This document shows positions 49,329 to 56,874 of a stretch of DNA of 64,000 nucleotides, one piece after another. This stretch comes from an uncultured Acidimicrobiales bacterium. Lineage in GTDB: Bacteria; Actinomycetota; Acidimicrobiia; Acidimicrobiales; Aldehydirespiratoraceae. The DNA is taken from positions 962,001-1,026,000 of the forward strand of contig CATOTC010000001.1 of the NCBI GenBank assembly GCA_951812975.1, given 5' to 3'. Each line of letters opens with the position of its first letter. The stretch's first letter is position 1. A model generated the notes under the pieces. The model made no database searches. It saw only the letters and a program-made list of their open reading frames with translations, and had not been told where the DNA came from. A program made the position numbers and the translations under genes.

Positions 49329-50402
49329 TCATCCTGCCCAATTGGCGCGGACTTCGGACTTGGCCGCCTCGGTCAGTTCGACGTATCCGACTTCAGCGAC
49401 GGCCCTATCAAGGCCTTCGCCCATGTAGTAGTCGACGTAGGCGTCGAGTCCCGGGTTCGCAGCGGCTGCGTCGGAGTTCACGTAGATGAACAGCGGACGG
49501 CTGAGCGGGTACTCCCCCGAAGCGATCGTGCTCGGTGTCGCTCCTACACAACCGCTCTCACCGTCGTCGACGTCGAGAAGCTTGACTCCCTGTGCATTGT
49601 TGGCGAAGGCGAAACCGACCCATCCCAGCGAGGTGTCAGAGCCTGTAATGCCCTGCAGGATTACGTTGTCGTCGCCCGACGGGCTGTAGTCGGGGCGTGT
49701 GGTCCCGTCTTGGCCGCGTTCCTCCGCCGGGTCTTCGATCACCAGTTCGACGTAGGTGTCGAAGGTTCCGGACTCCTCTCCGGGACCGAAGATGTCGAGG
49801 GGGATGTCAGGCAGGTTCCCTGCACCGCCGAGTTCTGCGGAAACGGCGTTGGCGTCCGCCCAGGATCGGGTTCCAGTGGCCTCGGGGCCGGTCAGCGCGT
49901 ACAGGTCCGCGAACGAGACACACTCGACGGCATCGTTGGCGGCGTTCGTCATGACCCCGAGTCCGTCGATCCCGACCTGCAGTTCGACGTAGTTGATTCC
50001 GTTGGCGGCGCATTCCTCTGCTTCGCTGTCTTTGATTGCCCGCGAGGCATCAGAGATGTCGGTCTCACCGCTGCAGAACAGGGCGAACCCGTCGCCGGTT
50101 CCCGGTCCGTCGACAGCGATCGAGACATTCGGATGGATGTCGTTGAACAGCTCCTGGACGCGCAGCGAGATCGGTTCAACGGTGGAGGAACCGGAGATGA
50201 AGATCTCACCCGATAGGTCCATATCGGAGGAGTCGTCCATATCGGAGGAGTCGTCCATATCGGAGGAATCTGAGCTGGACGAGTCCGAGCCAGAGGTATC
50301 TGAGCCAGACGAGTCTGAGTCGTCGTCTCCGCACGCGGACGCGACGAGTGCCAGACTCAAGAGAATCGCCAGCAACCTAACAACATTCCTAGATTGACGC
50401 AT
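49329..50402 (-). CDS. pstS: Phosphate ABC transporter substrate-binding lipoprotein
   Basis: Lipobox SLALVASACGDD; IFISGSSTVEPISLRVQELFNDIHPNVSIAVDGPGTGDGFALFCSGETDISDASR. Confidence 0.94.
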   Translation of the reverse strand: MRQSRNVVRLLAILLSLALVASACGDDDSDSSGSDTSGSDSSSSDSSDMDDSSDMDDSSDMDLSGEIFISGSSTVEPISLRVQELFNDIHPNVSIAVDGPGTGDGFALFCSGETDISDASRAIKDSEAEECAANGINYVELQVGIDGLGVMTNAANDAVECVSFADLYALTGPEATGTRSWADANAVSAELGGAGNLPDIPLDIFGPGEESGTFDTYVELVIEDPAEERGQDGTTRPDYSPSGDDNVILQGITGSDTSLGWVGFAFANNAQGVKLLDVDDGESGCVGATPSTIASGEYPLSRPLFIYVNSDAAAANPGLDAYVDYYMGEGLDRAVAEVGYVELTEAAKSEVRANWAG

Positions 50403-50489
50403 TCGGGTTCCTTCCCGGGTCTTGGACCCGCTCGGTGCGAATCCGGTTCGGGCGCAAAGCTACGCGGGCATTGCTAAATCGCACCGCCG

Positions 50490-50522
50490 GATGAGTGAAC
50501 GAACAGTGAACACCCGGTGAAG
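50490..50522 (-). promoter_or_regulatory. PHO-box-like operator: three contiguous 11-nt direct repeats upstream of pstS
   Basis: Minus strand CTTCACCGGGT/GTTCACTGTTC/GTTCACTCATC. Confidence 0.75.
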
Positions 50523-50550
50523 AATCCACCGGACCCGAAAGGGCGTTGCT

Positions 50551-50940
50551 CTATTCGTCTGTCGGCGATTCGGGTGGTTGTGAGGTGCCGATCCCAGGCG
50601 GGCCGATCCCCAGATGACCTTCGATGCGAGCCAACCTCTCCCTGACGTCTCCCAAACCGATGCCGAGCACCTTGATCTCCCCGCTCAGCTTGGTGTCGAG
50701 AGTCTTGATCTCCCCGCTCAGCTTGGTGTCGAGAGTCTTGATCTCTCCGCTCAGCTTGACGTCGAGAGCCTTGTGATCAGCGCGCAGTTCGGTGCCGAGA
50801 GCCTTCACCTCAGCACGGGTGCCATTGTTGAGCTGAATCATGAGGTCACGGGTCTTGGTGTTCTCACGGGACTGGTGCCAAGAGTTGCCGAGCATTGCCA
50901 CGAACAACGTCGAGATCATCGCCAACAGGGCCGCGTCCAT
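50551..50940 (-). CDS. Membrane-anchored coiled-coil protein with LDTKLSGEIKT repeats
   Basis: N-terminal TM-like segment then heptad-like repeats; 33-bp tandem DNA repeat at 50671-50769. Confidence 0.65.
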   Translation of the reverse strand: MDAALLAMISTLFVAMLGNSWHQSRENTKTRDLMIQLNNGTRAEVKALGTELRADHKALDVKLSGEIKTLDTKLSGEIKTLDTKLSGEIKVLGIGLGDVRERLARIEGHLGIGPPGIGTSQPPESPTDE

Positions 50941-51125
50941 GTATGCAGCCTAGTCGGGACGTTCGAGTTGTCAACTCAATAACATGAAATAACATTAAAA
51001 TTCCCCCCGGCATCCGTTCCGCGGCCAACTCAGAGCCAGCAGGTCCGAATAATTCGGTTGACAGGTATGCTGAAACTCGCCAATCTGGTTTTCGCCGGAG
51101 TTTCCGGCCGCAGGACAGGACCGAC

Positions 51126-51266
51126 ATGAGCAACATTCACCGCACCGATTATCAGCATCAAGCTGACATCGCCGCGCGCGTAAATGTGCAGACGGTCATG
51201 CCAGCTTCTTGGTTTACCACGAAGCCGTATCACACCCAGCGGCCCTTCGGCGCTCCCTCCGGGTAA
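51126..51266 (+). CDS. 46-aa leader peptide (uORF) upstream of the WhiB7-like gene
   Basis: ATG...TAA: MSNIHRTDYQHQADIAARVNVQTVMPASWFTTKPYHTQRPFGAPSG; purine-rich AGGACAGGA upstream; too short for the supplied ORF track. Confidence 0.6.
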   Translation: MSNIHRTDYQHQADIAARVNVQTVMPASWFTTKPYHTQRPFGAPSG

Positions 51267-51288
51267 CTCGACCCAACAAACGGGAAGT

Positions 51289-51329
51289 ACGCAGAAAGGC
51301 CGCTGGTGAACCCAGCGGCCTTTCTGCGT
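51289..51329 (+). terminator. Attenuator-type hairpin in the WhiB7-like leader
   Basis: ACGCAGAAAGGCCGCTGG-TGAAC-CCAGCGGCCTTTCTGCGT, 18-bp perfect stem, no U-tract; competing copy of the 3' arm at 51234-51247. Confidence 0.8.
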
Positions 51330-51436
51330 TGCCCGGCCAACATCCGCCGCACAAGACGCGCAAGAACCGCCCAGTAACCGACACAGACAGAAATCCACGC
51401 CACAAACAAAACCCAAGCACGGAAGGAGACGGGGAC

Positions 51437-51799
51437 ATGTCAACCCTCGTCGACATAACTGAACAACTCCAAGCCGACAACACCGCCTGGGAGACGCACG
51501 CGGCCTGCAAGGCGGTCGACAACGCCTATGACCTGTTCTTCTCCGACGACATCGGAGAGATCTCGGCCGCGAAGCGCGTCTGTGCCGAGTGCCCGGTGAT
51601 AGCCCCCTGCCTTGAGACTGCTCTGGACAACCAGGAGCAGTGGGGAGTCTGGGGTGGGCAGCTCTTCGTGAACGGAGAGATGTTGTCCGTCAAACGGCGT
51701 AGGGGCCGTCCTCCCAAGGTGGCTCGTCCCGAGGATTTGATGCCGGTCGTTCCGGTGCCGATACATCTTCGGGAACGGGCAGAGCGGCGGACCGCTTAA
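51437..51799 (+). CDS. whiB7: WhiB-family Fe-S transcriptional regulator, WhiB7/WblC-like with AT-hook
   Basis: C...CxxC...C cluster ligands (ACKAV..VCAECPVIAPCL), GVWGGQLF followed by KRRRGRPPK AT-hook; RBS GGAAGGAG. Confidence 0.85.
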   Translation: MSTLVDITEQLQADNTAWETHAACKAVDNAYDLFFSDDIGEISAAKRVCAECPVIAPCLETALDNQEQWGVWGGQLFVNGEMLSVKRRRGRPPKVARPEDLMPVVPVPIHLRERAERRTA

Positions 51800-51875
51800 C
51801 GGCGCTGATCGACCACTCCCCCAAGAACCCGGGCAACGGTTAAAGCGAGCCCCGGTCCTTGGTCGATCAGCGCCG
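51800..51875 (+). terminator. Long hairpin immediately after the whiB7-like stop codon
   Basis: CGGCGCTGATCGACCA (51800-51815) / TGGTCGATCAGCGCCG (51860-51875), 16-bp perfect stem, no U-tract. Confidence 0.55.
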
Positions 51876-51942
51876 GAGCGGCCGCGTTGCTATCGCCGGG
51901 CGCAGCCGGAGCCGCCAGATGGTGGCGCCGAATGGCTGGCGC

Positions 51943-52146
51943 GTTCTGCAAGATGTTGGCGCCGGGTAGTTCGCGCGTTCTGCAAGATGTTGGCGCCGGG
52001 TAGTTCGCGCATTCTGCAAGATGTTGGCGCCGCGTAGTTCGCGCATTCTGCAAGATGTTGGCGCCGCGTAGTTCGCGCATTCTGCAAGATGTTGGCGCCG
52101 GGTAGTTCGCGCATTGTGCAAGATGTTGGCGCCGGGTAGTTCGCGC
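51943..52146 (+). repeat. 34-bp tandem repeat x6 (minisatellite)
   Basis: GTTCTGCAAGATGTTGGCGCCGGGTAGTTCGCGC; starts at 51943, 51977, 52011, 52045, 52079, 52113. Confidence 0.97.
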
Positions 52147-52178
52147 GCTCCACGAGGTAGCGTTCTGTCCGAGTCCTC

Positions 52179-52766
52179 ATGTCCTCGTTCTGTAGATTCC
52201 CCGCGTTCTGGCGCATCGCTGCGATCTTGTTGACCGTGGCGTTCGTCGCTGCTTGCGCGGATGACTCCGGCAGCGAATTCGGTGAGGCCAAGCGGGTCGA
52301 TCTCACCGACGGAGCCCTCAGTCCCGAGGGCAGTACCGGCCGGACCCCGGCCGTTGAGGGGTCTATCCGCGATCTCGGGTTCGCCTCTCTTTCCGGTGGT
52401 GAGTCAGACACCTTCGCCAACCATCTCGACAAGCCGCTGGTGGTCAACTTCTTCGCCGCCTGGTGCAGTCCGTGCCGTGCCGAACTGCCCGAGTTTGAGA
52501 GCGTCTACCAGGAGTTCTCCGACGAGGTGAACTTCATCGGCATCAGCCGCGACGACTCTGCCGACGCGTCGCTCGAACTGTTGGCCGAGACGGGCGTGAC
52601 CTATCCGTCGGGATGGGACGAGGACAGCTCGCTGTTTCCCGAACTGGGTCTGCTCGGTATGCCCAGCACGCTGATGGTCGACCGCGACGGAGTGGTCGCC
52701 GAGCAGTGGAGCGGAGTGCTCACGGCGCAGGGACTGCGCGACCTGATCACGGAGCACCTGCTCTGA
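52179..52766 (+). CDS. TlpA/ResA-like thioredoxin lipoprotein
   Basis: VAACADD lipobox; VVNFFAAWCSPCRAELPEFESVYQEF. Confidence 0.9.
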   Translation: MSSFCRFPAFWRIAAILLTVAFVAACADDSGSEFGEAKRVDLTDGALSPEGSTGRTPAVEGSIRDLGFASLSGGESDTFANHLDKPLVVNFFAAWCSPCRAELPEFESVYQEFSDEVNFIGISRDDSADASLELLAETGVTYPSGWDEDSSLFPELGLLGMPSTLMVDRDGVVAEQWSGVLTAQGLRDLITEHLL

Positions 52767-53869
52767 TGGGGGTCTACGCCTTCCCGTTCGCGCTCGGACT
52801 CGTCGCGGCGTTCAACCCCTGTGGCTTCGCCCTGCTGCCCGTCTACCTGTCTTATTTCCTGGGTGTTGACGGTGACTACAAAAGCAGCCGTCTGGCCACC
52901 ATTGTGCGCGGCCTGGTGGTGGGCCTGGTAATGACTGCGGGATTTATCGCTGTGTTCGGTCTCTGCGGGGTGGCATTCGAGACTGTGATCAATCAGGGCA
53001 CGGTCTTTGAGTACACGGGCTATGTGACGATCGCCATCGGCGTGTTGATGCTTCCCTTGGGAGTCTTTATGGCCCTGGGCAAGGACTTCGTGCTGCGGCT
53101 TCCGAAACTGAACGTGGGAACCGGCAGTCGGGACCTCTCGTCGGTGTTCCTCTTCGGTGTGAGTTACGCGGTCGTTTCGCTGTCGTGCACCATCGGGTTG
53201 TTCCTGTCGTCGGTCACCAACTCGTTCACCACCGACGGGTGGTTGGAGGGATTCGGCAACTTCCTCGCCTACGCGCTGGGGATGGGCGCCTTGATCACTT
53301 TCTTGACCATGAGTCTGGCGCTCGCCAAGACCGATGTGGTCGCCGGGATGCGACGGGTGCTGCCCTACGTGAGCCGGGTGTCGGGTTTCGTGCTGTTGGC
53401 CGCCGGCCTCTATCTGATCGACTACGGCTATTTCGAGATCCGCCTGTTGTCCGGTGATGTCTATTCGAGTCCGCGGGTCGACCGTTTCTTAGAGTTCCAG
53501 GCAGCAGTCAACAACTGGATTCAGGACACCACGCCGGAACGTATAGCGGTCATCAGCGTGCTCGGGGTCATCGGCGCGCTGATCATCGGCTGGCGCGACC
53601 TCGAGCCCGACCGGATCAAACGACTCAGTGTCAGCTCGGGGTACGTCTGCAGCTACCTGATCATCGAGTTCCTGTTCAACGGTGGCGAGTTCATCTTCCT
53701 GCCGCTGGTGCGCTTCGTCGGCGGGTGGCCGCTGCGGGTCGTGAACTGGTTCAGTGATCCGCTGCGTTTCGGGGTGCCGATCGAGGTCCTGATCACGGCG
53801 CTGGTGGTCTGGGTCGTGTGGCGACGAATTGCGGGCCGTCTCCGCGCCCGACAGGTCGAGAGCGTTTGA
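52766..53869 (+). CDS. CcdA-like cytochrome c biogenesis membrane protein
   Basis: FPFALGLVAAFNPCGFALLPVYLSYFLG; ATG overlaps the previous TGA. Confidence 0.85.
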   Translation: MGVYAFPFALGLVAAFNPCGFALLPVYLSYFLGVDGDYKSSRLATIVRGLVVGLVMTAGFIAVFGLCGVAFETVINQGTVFEYTGYVTIAIGVLMLPLGVFMALGKDFVLRLPKLNVGTGSRDLSSVFLFGVSYAVVSLSCTIGLFLSSVTNSFTTDGWLEGFGNFLAYALGMGALITFLTMSLALAKTDVVAGMRRVLPYVSRVSGFVLLAAGLYLIDYGYFEIRLLSGDVYSSPRVDRFLEFQAAVNNWIQDTTPERIAVISVLGVIGALIIGWRDLEPDRIKRLSVSSGYVCSYLIIEFLFNGGEFIFLPLVRFVGGWPLRVVNWFSDPLRFGVPIEVLITALVVWVVWRRIAGRLRARQVESV

Positions 53870-53875
53870 TCGCGG

Positions 53876-54508
53876 TCAGGGAGCGAGGCGTTCGGTTATC
53901 CAGGCGTCCGCTTCTCGGCGGTAGCGGACCCGGTCGTGGAGACGGTCCGGGCGGCCCTGCCAGAACTCGACTTGATGCGGGGTGATCAGGTACCCGCCCC
54001 AGTGCGGCGGCCTCGGGATCTCATCGGGGTACTGCTCTTCGAGTTCAGCGACGCGCGCTTCGAGTTCGGCCCGCGAGGAGAGGACTTCTGACTGTTCACT
54101 GGCGCAGGCGCCGATCTGAGCGCCGCGGGGACGGCTAGCAAAATATGCGTCGGATTCCGATTCGGGTACATGGCTGACCTCGCCCACGACACGGACCTGC
54201 CGCTCGATCTCGCGCCACACCATTGTGAGCGCGGCACGGCTGTTGGCTTCGAGTTGGCGCCCCTTGGCCGACAGGCGGTTGGTGTAGAACACGAATCCGC
54301 GGCTGTCGACGCCCTTCAACAGAACGGCGCGGGCATCGGGCCAACCGTCGGCGTCGACCGTCGACAACACCATGGTGTCGGCGATGTAGGGGTTGACATC
54401 TGCCCAGAGGTCGAACCACGCACGGAACTGCGTTATGGGATCGTCGGCAACGTCTGAGACATCAAGCCCGATGCGCCCGAACTCTTCACGCATCGCGGCC
54501 ATGTCCAT
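53876..54508 (-). CDS. pdxH: Pyridoxamine 5'-phosphate oxidase
   Basis: DGWPDARAVLLKGVDSRGFVFYTNRLSAKGRQLEAN; PPHWGGYLITPHQVEFWQGRPDRLHDRVRY. Confidence 0.93.
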   Translation of the reverse strand: MDMAAMREEFGRIGLDVSDVADDPITQFRAWFDLWADVNPYIADTMVLSTVDADGWPDARAVLLKGVDSRGFVFYTNRLSAKGRQLEANSRAALTMVWREIERQVRVVGEVSHVPESESDAYFASRPRGAQIGACASEQSEVLSSRAELEARVAELEEQYPDEIPRPPHWGGYLITPHQVEFWQGRPDRLHDRVRYRREADAWITERLAP

Positions 54509-54909
54509 TGCCGGAGCCTACTGTTTGCGAGGTGAGCGCTAGTCGTCTATACGCAATCGCAGGCTTGGCGATGGCGGGAATTGCCGGGGCATCATTGCGA
54601 TGGGCCGCGACCGAGATCATCGACGACCCGTTGGTGACCCTGCTGCTCGTCAACAGTGCGGGCGCGTTCATTCTGGGGATGCTGCTGCGCACCCATAAGG
54701 AGCATTCGTCGGTCCGGCTCTGCGTGGGTGTCGGTTTCTGCGGTTCGCTCACCACCTTCTCCTCGCTGGCAGCCGAGATAGCTGAGCGGATCGACCACGG
54801 TCAGATAACGAATGCGATCGGTTTCACGGCGGTCACCGTCGGCGTCGGACTGCTCGCGGTGATGGCCGGCAGCCGCTTGGGCACCCAGTTGGAGAGCAGG
54901 CGCGTATGA
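54508..54909 (+). CDS. crcB: CrcB/Fluc fluoride channel subunit
   Basis: GIAGASLRWAATE...LLVNSAGAFILGML...GFCGSLTTFSSLAAE; likely starts downstream of the annotated codon. Confidence 0.85.
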   Translation: MPEPTVCEVSASRLYAIAGLAMAGIAGASLRWAATEIIDDPLVTLLLVNSAGAFILGMLLRTHKEHSSVRLCVGVGFCGSLTTFSSLAAEIAERIDHGQITNAIGFTAVTVGVGLLAVMAGSRLGTQLESRRV

Positions 54910-55226
54910 CCGCGATGGCATTCGGCGCCGCCGCTCTGATCGGCACACTGGCCCGTTGGCAACTCGGTGCGCGCCTCAGATCACCGCAGGGAACCTTGGT
55001 CGCAAACGTTTTGGGGTCGTTCGCCTTCGGCCTGTTGCACGCTGCCGGACCCGACGAGGTGGTCATCGTCGGTATCGGCGGGCTCGGTGCGTTCACGACG
55101 TTCTCGGCGTTGGGCGGAGAGATCATGGAGATGTGGCCCCGTTCCCGCAGCCGCACCCTGGGCTACGGATCACTCACCCTCGTCGCGGGGGTAGCCGCCG
55201 CCTGGCTCGCCATCTCATTGGCCTAG
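54906..55226 (+). CDS. crcB: CrcB/Fluc fluoride channel subunit (second copy)
   Basis: GALIGTLARWQL-type start, VANVLGSFAFGLLH...GGLGAFTTFSALGGE. Confidence 0.85.
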   Translation: MTAMAFGAAALIGTLARWQLGARLRSPQGTLVANVLGSFAFGLLHAAGPDEVVIVGIGGLGAFTTFSALGGEIMEMWPRSRSRTLGYGSLTLVAGVAAAWLAISLA

Positions 55227-55227
55227 C
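55202..55227 (+). repeat. Left 26-bp direct repeat at the crcB 3' end (23/26 match to 56792-56817)
   Basis: CTGGCTCGCCATCTCATTGGCCTAGC. Confidence 0.85.
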
Positions 55228-55316
55228 CTGCCCGCTGAATCAGGTTCCGCCTCTATCAGGTGAAGGTTCACTCAGGCCACCGACGAATTCGACCTCAAGC
55301 CCGGCTTGTCGCAATC

Positions 55317-55408
55317 CGCGCATCAGGTTGTTCTCGAAACATCCATCAAATCGTTCTTATATCATCCATTGAAATCTTCCTGAAACGTCCATCAGACACC
55401 TCTTGTTG
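55317..55408 (+). repeat. Iteron-like 23-bp direct repeats (three clear, one degenerate) upstream of the second DUF4143 gene
   Basis: CATCCATCAAATCGTTCTTATAT / CATCCATTGAAATCTTCCTGAAA / CGTCCATCAGACACCTCTTGTTG at 55340, 55363, 55386; degenerate unit at 55317. Confidence 0.7.
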
Positions 55409-55423
55409 TGTACGCTGAGTCCT

Positions 55424-56713
55424 GTGGACATCAAGAAACCCGGTGACGCTGACCAGCAGGAGACCCGCTATATGCCACGGGTCGTCGACTTGGAGATAGA
55501 AGACTTGCTCCGCCTCGTGCCGACTGTGGTCCTCGAAGGTCCTCGTGGATGCGGGAAGACCACCAGCGCCCGACAGTTCGCAACCAGCGAGGTGTCCCTG
55601 GACGAGATTCCCAACGCGCGTCGCTCGGCACAGGTGGACCCCCGGTCGATCCTCGATGGCGACACACCACGGCTGATCGACGAATGGCAGCTCGCTCCCG
55701 GCATCTGGAACGCAGTGCGGCGTGCCAGCGATGACCGGCGCAGGACCGGACAGTTCATCTTGACCGGCTCGGCGAACCCAGCCGACGACATCACGCGCCA
55801 CTCCGGCGCCGGCCGAATCGGGCGTGTGCGACTTCGGCCGATGTCGCTGTTCGAACAGGGCGTCTCGGACGGGAGCGTCTCGCTGAGGACGATCTTCGAC
55901 GGCACCGCACCTCGAGCCGAGACGCCGCCGCGAACTCTCGGCGAAGCAGCGGAATGGACCGTTCGGGGCGGGTTTCCGCAGACGCTGGGGATGTCCGTCG
56001 ACGATGCGCAGCGCTTCCTGGTGCTGTATCTCGACGAGATCAGCCGCGTCGATATCGCCCGCGTCGATGGGATCGCTCGCGACCCGGTTCGCGTCCGTCG
56101 GCTGCTCCGGTCATTGGCCCGCAACATTTCCACCCGAGCCACGCTCCGCACCCTGGCCCAAGACGCGGACGGCGGCAACCTCGACCCGAAGACCGTCACG
56201 AGCTACCTCTCTGCCCTCGAGCGAGTGTTCGTCGCGGACGACGTGCCGGCGTGGTCGCCTCGCATGAGATCGAAGGTCGCGCTGCGTTCCGCACCCGCGC
56301 GGCAACTGGTCGACCCCGCACTGGCGTGCGCGATGCTCAGGACCGGACCCGAACGGCTGCTCAACGATCTCGAGTCGTTCGGCCTGCTCTTCGAATCGCT
56401 CGTGCTGCGCGATCTGCGGGTGTACGCGGGACCGCTGCGCGGCTGGGTCGGGCACTATCGGGACGAGACCGGCCTGGAAGCAGACGCCATCGTCGAACTC
56501 GGCGACGGTGCCTGGGCAGCGTTCGAGGTCAAGCTGGGGGGCGAACGAGCCATCGAGCATGCGGCGACGTCGCTCACCAAGCTCGCAGGACGGGTCGACG
56601 ATGCCGTCCGCCGCAGGCTCGCAGCCCTCGCCGTGGTGACCGCCACTGGTGGATACGCCTACCAACGCCCCGACGGCGTTTCGGTCATCCCCCTCACGAC
56701 CCTCGGCCCATAG
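55424..56713 (+). CDS. AAA ATPase with C-terminal DUF4143 (PD-(D/E)XK-like) domain, paralogue of 749-1981
   Basis: VVLEGPRGCGKTTSARQF; PRLIDEWQ; GQFILTGSAN; C-terminal EADAIVELGDGAWAAFEVKLG; start codon uncertain (55403/55424/55472). Confidence 0.85.
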   Translation: MDIKKPGDADQQETRYMPRVVDLEIEDLLRLVPTVVLEGPRGCGKTTSARQFATSEVSLDEIPNARRSAQVDPRSILDGDTPRLIDEWQLAPGIWNAVRRASDDRRRTGQFILTGSANPADDITRHSGAGRIGRVRLRPMSLFEQGVSDGSVSLRTIFDGTAPRAETPPRTLGEAAEWTVRGGFPQTLGMSVDDAQRFLVLYLDEISRVDIARVDGIARDPVRVRRLLRSLARNISTRATLRTLAQDADGGNLDPKTVTSYLSALERVFVADDVPAWSPRMRSKVALRSAPARQLVDPALACAMLRTGPERLLNDLESFGLLFESLVLRDLRVYAGPLRGWVGHYRDETGLEADAIVELGDGAWAAFEVKLGGERAIEHAATSLTKLAGRVDDAVRRRLAALAVVTATGGYAYQRPDGVSVIPLTTLGP

Positions 56714-56791
56714 GGCATGCACAGACTGTGACCGATCTGGGGTCATCACCAAACACCCTCCGCAACGATCGCATCCTGGTCAACCGAGATA

Positions 56792-56817
56792 CTGGCTCGC
56801 CATCTCCCTGACCTAGC
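56792..56817 (+). repeat. Right 26-bp direct repeat (partial crcB 3' end)
   Basis: CTGGCTCGCCATCTCCCTGACCTAGC. Confidence 0.85.
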
Positions 56818-56849
56818 GCACTCCCGACGCCACGGGCGGTTGATTACTT

Positions 56850-56867
56850 TGATATCTATAGATATCA
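56850..56867. promoter_or_regulatory. Perfect 18-bp palindrome, putative VapBC operator
   Basis: TGATATCTATAGATATCA, 7 bp before GTG 56875. Confidence 0.7.
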
Positions 56868-56874
56868 TCGGATC

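Noticed and set aside
51209-51436. Long WhiB ORF start at TTG 51209
   Set aside because: Extension translates the terminator hairpin and lacks an RBS; ATG 51437 has GGAAGGAG and the correct WhiB N-terminus.
51943-52146. CRISPR array
   Set aside because: Units are head-to-tail 34-bp repeats with no unique spacers and no cas genes.
51943-52146. 34-bp array as a degenerate copy of the DUF4143 iterons (both contain TGCAGAA)
   Set aside because: A shared 7-mer is too short; periods (34 versus 23) differ. Would need genome-wide motif comparison.
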